In this document: positions 58,230-64,000 of the stretch, in pieces
Layout: every line of letters starts with the position of its first letter
Position numbering within the stretch: position 1 is the stretch's first letter
Assembly (NCBI GenBank): GCA_964443325.1
Contig: CAYUCL010000001.1
Span: forward strand, 62,001 to 126,000
Direction of reading: 5' to 3'
Length of the DNA: 64,000 bases
Origin: DAOUVR01 sp034430535
GTDB taxonomy: Bacteria > Chloroflexota > Dehalococcoidia > E44-bin15
Made by a program: the position numbers and the translations under genes
The notes under the pieces: model-generated
Told to the model about the DNA's origin: nothing
Databases searched by the model: none
What the model saw: only the letters and a program-made list of their open reading frames with translations

Positions 58230-59667
58230 AGGCACCTTTCTCCCATCTTGCCAGGTCTTCGTCTTCATCGACAATAACCCTTGGGGCTCGACGGGCCTTC
58301 TTGGGCTTCCCCGCTCCTTCTACCTTTTCTTTCGCTACCGCCTTTACTTTGCCCTTCCTTGCCCTCTTCTCGGGCTTTATTTTTCTACCCGGCAATACAT
58401 CCTCAGCAAAGCGTATCTGAGTGGCTGGCTTAAACTCTTCTGTAGGTGTCACTTCCTCTATAGGAAGTGCTACCTCCTCTTCCTTTGGGACGAGCGGTTC
58501 AACGTATTCCTCGGGAGCCTCACTAATTGCCTCCTCCGGCTCTATCAGCAATGTCTCCTCGGGTTCTGGTTCCTCTATTAAAGTTTCCTCTATGGGAAGC
58601 AATACTTGTTCTGCTAGCGCGGCTTTCTCCTCCTCGGCAACCGTAGCACTCTTGATGTCGATTCGCCATCCGGTAAGCTTGGCAGCGAGCCTAGCATTCT
58701 GTCCCTCTCTGCCTATGGCCAGAGATAATTGACGATCAGGCACAACCACAGTTGCAGCCTTCACTTCCTCATCAAGCTCCACGGTTGCCACCTGAGCTGG
58801 GCTCAAGGCATTGGCAATGAAAGTCGCTAGGTCGGAATGCCACTCAACAATGTCAATCTTCTCTCCGTTCAGTTCGTTAACGATGTTTTGTATTCTAATA
58901 CCGCGGAGTCCGACGCACGAACCGACAGCATCGACACCCTGTTGGCGAGCTGTCACGGCAATCTTGCTACGATTTCCCGCTTCCCGCGCAATCGACTTCA
59001 ATTCTACAACCCCGCTGTGGATCTCTGGAACCTCTACCTCGAGTAGACCACGGAGGAGATTTGGATGGGTTCGCGATACGAAAACCTGAGGCCCCCTGGT
59101 GCTTCGATATACCTCCACAAGGCACACCTTCAGCCTTTGCCCCACACGGTAACGCTCACTACGCACCTGCTCCGAGTTGGTGAGGATGCCCTCAGTCCTC
59201 CCCAGATCGACGACAATCTGCTTGGGCTCTACCCGCTGTATAATGCCGGTGATAATCTGGCCCTCTCGATTGGAAAACTCCTCGAAAACCAGCTCCCGCT
59301 CTGCCTCATGCAAGCGCTGCAGCACCACCTGCTTCGCAGTTTGAGCGGCGATCCGCCCGGCGTTTTTGGGTGTGGATTCGACTTCGATGGTCTCATCAAG
59401 CTGGATGTCTTTTTTTATTTTCCTTGCCACATCCAGCGAAATCTCGCAAACAGGATCGGCGACCGTCTCTACTACCGTCATTTCAGCGAAAACGGTTACC
59501 TTCCCCGTGTTGGGATTAAGCTTCACTGAGACTTGCTGGTTTGGTGTGAAGCTGTCTTTTTTGAAGGCAGAAACCAAAGCTGCCTCCACCACCTCTAAAA
59601 CTACTTCGAGAGGAAGTTTTTTCTCAGCAGCAAGCTGGGTGATTGCGAGCATAAATTCGCTCTTCAT
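58204..59667 (-). CDS. nusA: Transcription termination/antitermination protein NusA
   Basis: 487 residues. N-terminal NusA domain, an S1 domain (LRGLL... preceded by GQIITGIIQRVEPKQIVVDL), then two KH domains (GVDAVGSCVGLRGIRIQNIV and LAIGREGQNARLAAKLTGW). The last ~130 residues form a Glu/Pro-rich acidic stretch followed by a Lys-rich segment (RKIKPEKRARKGKVKAV), which is not part of the core family. It binds RNA polymerase and nascent RNA. Start ATG 59667 gives the normal KSEFMLAITQLA opening; a TTG at 59676 is nearer the GGAGG site. rimP, its usual upstream neighbour, is absent here. Confidence 0.95.
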   Translation of the reverse strand: MKSEFMLAITQLAAEKKLPLEVVLEVVEAALVSAFKKDSFTPNQQVSVKLNPNTGKVTVFAEMTVVETVADPVCEISLDVARKIKKDIQLDETIEVESTPKNAGRIAAQTAKQVVLQRLHEAERELVFEEFSNREGQIITGIIQRVEPKQIVVDLGRTEGILTNSEQVRSERYRVGQRLKVCLVEVYRSTRGPQVFVSRTHPNLLRGLLEVEVPEIHSGVVELKSIAREAGNRSKIAVTARQQGVDAVGSCVGLRGIRIQNIVNELNGEKIDIVEWHSDLATFIANALSPAQVATVELDEEVKAATVVVPDRQLSLAIGREGQNARLAAKLTGWRIDIKSATVAEEEKAALAEQVLLPIEETLIEEPEPEETLLIEPEEAISEAPEEYVEPLVPKEEEVALPIEEVTPTEEFKPATQIRFAEDVLPGRKIKPEKRARKGKVKAVAKEKVEGAGKPKKARRAPRVIVDEDEDLARWEKGAYDFSEEEE

Positions 59668-59696
59668 CTTACCCAAAATCCTCCTCGCATCTTATA

Positions 59697-59726
59697 CAAC
59701 AAAAAAGTGGGTGCCAAAGCCCACTT
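59697..59726 (-). terminator. Rho-independent terminator of proS
   Basis: On the minus strand AAGTGGG, loop CTTTGGCA and CCCACTT are followed by TTTTTTG. It lies between proS (stop at 59798) and nusA, so the nusA operon has its own start. Confidence 0.85.
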
Positions 59727-59797
59727 TAATCTCACTCATTTTATTTCAATTTAGTATATCATAACTAACGGGATGATGCAACCCCTTTTAACGATGT

Positions 59798-61495
59798 TTA
59801 CCGGGGAAGAATAGCTTTAAGCCTCTCTACCAACTCCTCGAGGGGGATAATCATCACCTCTTTCTCGCTTCGTCTCTTTACCTCCGCGCTTTGGGACTTC
59901 AATGTTCTGGGGCTGAGGATGACCCTCACAGGCATGCCGAGAAGGTCGGCGTCGTTTAGCTTTACACCTGGCGACTCAGTTCGGTCGTCAAAAAGCACCT
60001 CGAGACCCTCTTCTTGCAATTGCAGATAGAGTCTGTCTGCTGCGGAGGCTACCTCACTGTCGTCCGTCGAGATAGGGCACAGGTGAACCTGATATGGTGC
60101 TATGGAGACAGGCCAGATAATCCCCTTCTCATCGTGGTTCTGCTCGATGGCTGCGGCAAGGAGACGCCCGATGCCGATGCCGTAGGAACCCATGAATATG
60201 GGGCGCCCAACTCCGTCCGGGTCAAGGAAGGTGGCTCCCAGCCTTTCGCTGAAGAAGGTGCCCAGCTTGAAGACATGTCCTACCTCGATGCCCCGGGTGA
60301 AGAGAAGCTTGCTTCCACACGTGGGGCATCCCTCGCCCGCCTTAGCGGTAGCGATGTCGGTCATAACGTCGACCTCGAAGTCTCGGGGGTAGTTGACGTT
60401 TTTAACATGGGTATCGTGCTTGTTAGCCCCGGCGACGAAGTTCGCCCCCTGCGCTATGGAATGGTCGGCAACCCGCCTGATGCCCGTAATGCCCATGGGG
60501 GAAGCCGACCCGGCAACGAGTCCCGCCCCTCTTACCTCTTCCTCAGTGGCAAGGCGAAGCTCGTGGCATTTGAGGACGTTTTTCAGCTTTACCTCGTTCA
60601 CCTCGATATCACCCCTTATGACCACAAAGACAATCTCGCCATCAGCGGCGTAGAACACCGCCTTCAGGGTCTTGCTCTCCGGAATGTTGAGAAACTCTGC
60701 CAGGTCTTTTATGGTGATGATACCTGGGGTGGCTACCTCCTCAAGAGGAAGCATCTCTTCCTTTTCGTTCAGCGGCTTGATACTGTCCGCCTTCTCCAGA
60801 TTTGCTGCGTAGTCGCAGTTGGAGCAATAGAGGATCTGGTCCTCACCACTTTCGGCGATGAGCATAAATTCGTGAGATTCCTTGCCGCCTATGGCTCCGC
60901 TGTCGGCGTCCACGATGAGAGCCGGGAGCCCACAGCGCTGGTAGATCCTCTCGTAGGCCCCTATTATTTTGCCATAGCTGACGTTCATCGCGGCTTCGTC
61001 GGTGTCGAAGCTGTACATGTCTTTCATGGTGAACTCACGGACTCGCATCAACCCGCCACGGGGGCGGGGCTCATCGCGGAATTTGGTCTGAATCTGGTAG
61101 AGGAGGAGGGGGAGGTCGCGGTAGCTCTGCACATTGCGCCGAACTAGTTCGGTTGTCACCTCCTCATGTGTGGGGGCAAGGACCAGCTTTCGGTCACGGC
61201 GGTCGCTCAGGATGAAAAGGTTCTTGCCGAAGGCCTGGTCCCGCTCCGTCTGCTGCCACAGCTCCAGAGGCTGGAGTACAGGCATATGGAGCTCCTGGCC
61301 GCCGATGGCATCCATCTCCTGGCGGACTATGTTTTCCACATTCCTCAATGCCTGCCACCCCAGAGGCAGATAGGAATAAGCGCCAGCAGCAACCTGATGT
61401 ATCATCCCCGCTTTGAGGAGCAACTGATGGCTGATATTCTCCGCCTCAGATGGCGTCTGGCGCAGTGTTTTACCGAAAAGTCTCGACAGTCTCAT
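59798..61495 (-). CDS. proS: Proline--tRNA ligase
   Basis: 565 residues, bacterial-type class II ProRS with editing insertion. Motif 1 region AGAYSYLPLGWQALRNVENIV, motif 2 FRDEPRPRGGLMRVREFTMKD, the insertion domain with TIKDLAEFLNIPESKTLKAV (YbaK-like) and motif 3 MGSYGIGIGRLLAAAIEQNHD. It charges tRNA-Pro. The annotated frame is open much further upstream, but the family begins at MRLSRLFGKTLRQTP; 61507 (MSKR) is the alternative. A promoter at 61632-61660 lies upstream. Confidence 0.95.
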   Translation of the reverse strand: MRLSRLFGKTLRQTPSEAENISHQLLLKAGMIHQVAAGAYSYLPLGWQALRNVENIVRQEMDAIGGQELHMPVLQPLELWQQTERDQAFGKNLFILSDRRDRKLVLAPTHEEVTTELVRRNVQSYRDLPLLLYQIQTKFRDEPRPRGGLMRVREFTMKDMYSFDTDEAAMNVSYGKIIGAYERIYQRCGLPALIVDADSGAIGGKESHEFMLIAESGEDQILYCSNCDYAANLEKADSIKPLNEKEEMLPLEEVATPGIITIKDLAEFLNIPESKTLKAVFYAADGEIVFVVIRGDIEVNEVKLKNVLKCHELRLATEEEVRGAGLVAGSASPMGITGIRRVADHSIAQGANFVAGANKHDTHVKNVNYPRDFEVDVMTDIATAKAGEGCPTCGSKLLFTRGIEVGHVFKLGTFFSERLGATFLDPDGVGRPIFMGSYGIGIGRLLAAAIEQNHDEKGIIWPVSIAPYQVHLCPISTDDSEVASAADRLYLQLQEEGLEVLFDDRTESPGVKLNDADLLGMPVRVILSPRTLKSQSAEVKRRSEKEVMIIPLEELVERLKAILPR

Positions 61496-61507
61496 TCTCT
61501 TGCTCAT

Positions 61508-61920
61508 ACGACATATTGAGTCATAATTATTGCAATGCCCACCACTATAATAGTCATCTTCATAATGCAACCCACAATTCTCTTCGAGAACCCGTTGACC
61601 ATCTGAGGCGCCTGAGACAATTGTTATGGCCATTATAAAGGAGGACGCCCCCGCTGCCAAGTGGAAGGCAAACATGATTACCGAAACGCGGTTGACTATG
61701 CCATAAACATCGGATACACTTTGTCAAATTTGCTCGCCAAACGGCAAAAATTTCGAAAGCTGGCAACCCTAGTATAAATCCCACCTTACGTGCATTATAT
61801 ACCAGGGAACAAATCCGCACTTAGCGCCTTCAGATGCCTGAAATAGGTTATGGAGATTTGAGCTGATAAGAATGGGGAGCATTTTGTTTCCGGGTTTATG
61901 TGGGATAAATAAGGTAACGG
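61508..61920. other. Intergenic region upstream of proS
   Basis: 413 bases between proS and the rightward MFS gene. It holds the proS promoter and an unstructured ~115-base leader. I looked for a T-box (specifier loop and TGGAACC-type antiterminator) and did not find one. No gene is supported. Confidence 0.5.
61632..61660 (-). promoter_or_regulatory. Promoter of proS
   Basis: On the minus strand TTGGCA (61655-61660), a 17-base spacer and a perfect TATAAT (61632-61637) lie 125 bases before the proS start. Confidence 0.75.
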
Positions 61921-63153
61921 ATGGAAGAAGGTAAATTGGCATATAGATGGCCCATGGCCATCTGGACTTTATTAGTTGGTCTTTTTGTCGGCGGCATGTG
62001 TGTTGGCTTCCTGCCGCCGCTGTTTAATGAGATCGACGAAGAACTGGGCTTGACCAACACCCAGATAGGGGTCATCTGGGGGGCAGCCGGCTTGGGGACA
62101 TTGCTCACTGCGCTTGGCGGGGGTATGATGGCAGACCGCTATGGGGCCAAGAAGATCATCGCTGCCGGGCTTTTCCTGTCAATTCCCTTCTGTGTGATGC
62201 GAGCCGTTTTCCCTAGCTTCTGGGGACTGACTACGTCGATGTTCCTTCTTGGCACGGCTATGGGGCTGATCGTCCCCAACACCGCCAAGGCAATCGGCAT
62301 GTGGTTCGGGCCCAAGGAACTGGGAACAGCGCTGGGTCTACTGGCTGTCGGGGGCGCCCTGGGCACTGTTATCGCCCTGATGATCGGCGTGCCTCTCTCC
62401 AACGCCCTCGGCGGTTGGAGGAATGTGATGTATCTGACAGGGGGTATCTGCGCAGCCATTTTTATCATGTGGGTAGTACTGGCGAGGGAACGGCCGCCCA
62501 CTGAAGCCCAGGCCGAGGCTGCGGCAGCCCGGCGGCCAATGCTGGAAGGATTGAGGAAGATTATGCGGGTCAGGGACCTGTGGCTGGTATGCATGATGGA
62601 ACTGTGCATCACGGGTGCCATTATGGGTTTCATGGGCCATTTCCCTCACGACAGCGTCGATAGGCTTGGTATGAGCCCCGGGATGGCAGGTATTCTCACT
62701 GGTCTCGGTGCAGCGGCCGTTGTAGTGACCAGTGTTTTAGGCCCCCTTTTCTCCGACCGCGTTGGCTTAAGGAGGCCCTTTTTATGGCCCTTCATGCTGG
62801 TTGGCCTCTTTGGAGCCACTTTCATGGGCATCGCTTCTGGTGCGTCACTGTTCATCCTGGTCTTAGTTCTGGGCGCATCGATAGGGGTTGTTTTGCCCCT
62901 GTTCCAGGCGGTTATCATAGAGAACCCCCGTATCGGACCCCTTCTCGCCGGTTCCGCGCTGGGGCTCCTGTACATGGTAAACTGCGTCGGCGCCACCCTC
63001 GTGCCCATAGTCATGGGGTGGATTCAGGATGCGACCGCCGCGTACTGGCAAGCATACCTTTTCTTTGCCATATTGGATGGCGGAGGTGCACTGTTCGGCT
63101 ATCTGATAAAGGAGACGGGGCTAAGGTCCAAGAAAGGTATCGAAGCGGCCTAA
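61921..63153 (+). CDS. MFS transporter
   Basis: 410 residues with twelve predicted membrane segments. After TM2 the loop GGGMMADRYGAKKII is the MFS signature; the second half repeats it weakly (LFSDRVGLRRPFLW). Overall it resembles the nitrate/cyanate/oxalate-type antiporter group of MFS. Substrate unknown. AAGG precedes the ATG at 61921. Single gene, divergent from proS. Confidence 0.88.
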   Translation: MEEGKLAYRWPMAIWTLLVGLFVGGMCVGFLPPLFNEIDEELGLTNTQIGVIWGAAGLGTLLTALGGGMMADRYGAKKIIAAGLFLSIPFCVMRAVFPSFWGLTTSMFLLGTAMGLIVPNTAKAIGMWFGPKELGTALGLLAVGGALGTVIALMIGVPLSNALGGWRNVMYLTGGICAAIFIMWVVLARERPPTEAQAEAAAARRPMLEGLRKIMRVRDLWLVCMMELCITGAIMGFMGHFPHDSVDRLGMSPGMAGILTGLGAAAVVVTSVLGPLFSDRVGLRRPFLWPFMLVGLFGATFMGIASGASLFILVLVLGASIGVVLPLFQAVIIENPRIGPLLAGSALGLLYMVNCVGATLVPIVMGWIQDATAAYWQAYLFFAILDGGGALFGYLIKETGLRSKKGIEAA

Positions 63154-63539
63154 GTATATATTACAAGGGGGCATTGGTAGGCTCAGACCTGTCAACGAAC
63201 GTCGATGAAAACGATCTATGCTAATAGAGCTATATTATCTCCACATCAAGAGATGTAGCGCGAGGCGGAAGCCTCGCTATAAGAGGCGACCCTAAGGTCG
63301 CGCTACTCTAAAATGCCTCCACCTCCGCCATCAGCGCCTCTGTCGCCGTAAGATGGCAACCGCTTGGCTGCGTCAGATTCACCATTTTGAATATCCATTG
63401 GCCAGGAGACGACGTCCGCAACGAAAGTTTAGGCAACAGTCTTTACTGGGCTTCTGATTTGAAAAGCTAGCTGCTGTTTGTACTCTTTTATTCTCCTTTG
63501 CGCTAGTTCTACATACTCCTATTCGAAATTGCCATTGAA
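63154..63539. other. Intergenic region with three-way repeat
   Basis: 386 bases. The three-way palindrome occupies 63255-63306. The stretch 63310-63430 on the minus strand reads for about 35 codons like the tail of a protein (NLTQPSGCHLTATEALMAEV), possibly a gene remnant, but no start exists. Otherwise nothing is seen. Confidence 0.45.
63255..63306. repeat. Three-way palindromic repeat, copy 4
   Basis: GTAGCGCGA/TCGCGCTAC ends; internal hairpins GCGAGGCGGAAGCCTCGC and GCGACCCTAAGGTCGC (one base shorter). Same hairpin order as copy 2. Confidence 0.8.
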
Positions 63540-63707
63540 TTATGCAGCATTTTGGAATTCCATATCAAAAAAGTCTTCTAACATATCTTCTGTGATTCCT
63601 GCCATGTCCATTAGCTCTTCTTTGTCACCAAAATAATCTTCCAACGCTAGAGAAAAGAAATACTTGACATTCTGAAAGTCCTTTTTGTCCAATTCGTTAT
63701 CCTCCAT
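63540..63707 (-). CDS. Very acidic 55-aa protein downstream of the HNH gene
   Basis: ATG 63707 starts 4 bases after the HNH stop codon. The 55 residues contain about 17 Asp/Glu and four Lys (MEDNELDKKDFQNVKYFFSL, ending MLEDFFDMEFQNAA), predicted mostly helical. Codon use matches the HNH gene. No family recognised. Its position and charge fit a nuclease inhibitor, immunity or DNA-mimic protein, an inference only. The start has no separate Shine-Dalgarno site and probably depends on coupling. Confidence 0.6.
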   Translation of the reverse strand: MEDNELDKKDFQNVKYFFSLALEDYFGDKEELMDMAGITEDMLEDFFDMEFQNAA

Positions 63708-63711
63708 AATT

Positions 63712-64000
63712 CTAAAAGACTTTGTTGTAAATACAATCGAGATGATACTCTAGGAATGCATCATCAATTCCATGTTTGAGAACCGATAAATGCGTTTCTT
63801 GTTCCAATGCCTTCCTATCTATTGAAAGTAGCTTGTGATTCTTCGGTTGTATTGCAATCACTCCGTAATCAAACATAGCATGATGGTTTGGACATAACAC
63901 TAGCATGTTTGACTGATGATCTATACCCTGATGCTTCTTACCCAAGGGCCTTATGTGATGTGACTCAGCGTAGTTGCCACCATCCGGTAGCTTAAAAGTC
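63712..64000 (-). CDS. HNH endonuclease, C-terminal part (5' end outside window)
   Basis: The minus-strand frame is open to the window edge and encodes NYAESHHIRPLGKKHQGIDH followed by SNMLVLCPNHHAMFDYGVI, the catalytic H-N-H core with its Asn and second His, then a helical tail ending at 63712. An internal ATG (63945) is not the real start. HNH enzymes of this form include modification-dependent restriction nucleases. The domain before the core cannot be seen. Confidence 0.8.
   Translation of the reverse strand, partial: TFKLPDGGNYAESHHIRPLGKKHQGIDHQSNMLVLCPNHHAMFDYGVIAIQPKNHKLLSIDRKALEQETHLSVLKHGIDDAFLEYHLDCIYNKVF

Noticed and set aside
60014..61147. 377-codon frame antisense to proS
   Set aside because: Shadow of proS; no protein-family similarity seen.
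61508..61630. T-box leader of proS
   Set aside because: No specifier hairpin or antiterminator sequence was found; the leader looks unstructured.

Overview
The window is bacterial chromosomal DNA, most likely from an uncultured Chloroflexota, probably class Dehalococcoidia. This assignment is an inference. It rests on the gene content (aldehyde:ferredoxin oxidoreductase, HdrD-like Fe-S protein, TusA/DsrE2 genes, acyl-CoA dehydrogenase and phytoene-desaturase-like oxidoreductases, nusA-ylxR-infB-rbfA-truB operon, bacterial-type ProRS and GluRS) and on the many dispersed palindromic repeats between operons. No rRNA is present, so the assignment cannot be fixed from this window.

Layout: 1-180 is the tail of a DUF169 gene. 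465-2954 is a sulfur-transfer/Fe-S operon (TusA, DsrE2-like, IscS-like, IscU-DUF59). Its IscS homologue has Thr where the PLP lysine should be. 3.0-6.0 kb is an accessory patch: a DUF3800 gene behind a 19-codon hsdM-like remnant, a 42-aa ORF, and a pair of unknown genes of which the second carries an Rx6H motif. 6.2-16.4 kb holds a CocE hydrolase, tRNA-Glu, a sucrose-phosphate-synthase-like glycosyltransferase with an overlapping P-loop kinase, an MBL hydrolase, an HdrD-like protein, a decayed response regulator and an orphan TRAP-type binding lipoprotein. 17.1-25.2 kb is a catabolic cluster: acyl-CoA dehydrogenase, AOR, two tandem CrtI-like oxidoreductases and an MFS exporter flanked by a direct repeat.

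25.4-30.3 kb is an AT-rich island with a tRNA 3'-half remnant, a PD-(D/E)XK nuclease-like protein, an SRA-like/HNH nuclease, and a HEPN protein coupled to a 368-aa protein of unknown family. 30.6-33.1 kb has a HEAT-repeat protein, tRNA-Gln with a consensus promoter, and a flavodoxin gene lying between two copies of that promoter region. 33.6-38.5 kb is a leftward block (DUF72, lspA, rluD, two RDD genes, gltX). 39.0-39.6 kb is a mazEF module. 40.3-47.2 kb is a leftward block: ECF sigma/anti-sigma, chagasin-like inhibitor, SIMPL protein, dcd, a lipoprotein and ribE-ribBA-DUF6506-ribH.

47.4-48.6 kb carries lepB and pyrE. 49.0-54.4 kb is a leftward cluster of PAC2, radical SAM/SPASM, AAA+ and VWA genes that looks like one uncharacterised system. 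54.8-61.5 kb is the information-processing block proS / nusA-ylxR-infB-rbfA-truB. The right end has an MFS transporter and an HNH nuclease running off the edge, followed 4 nt after its stop codon by a very acidic 55-aa ORF. Intergenic regions carry several repeat families, the clearest being a ~50-bp three-way palindrome present four times.
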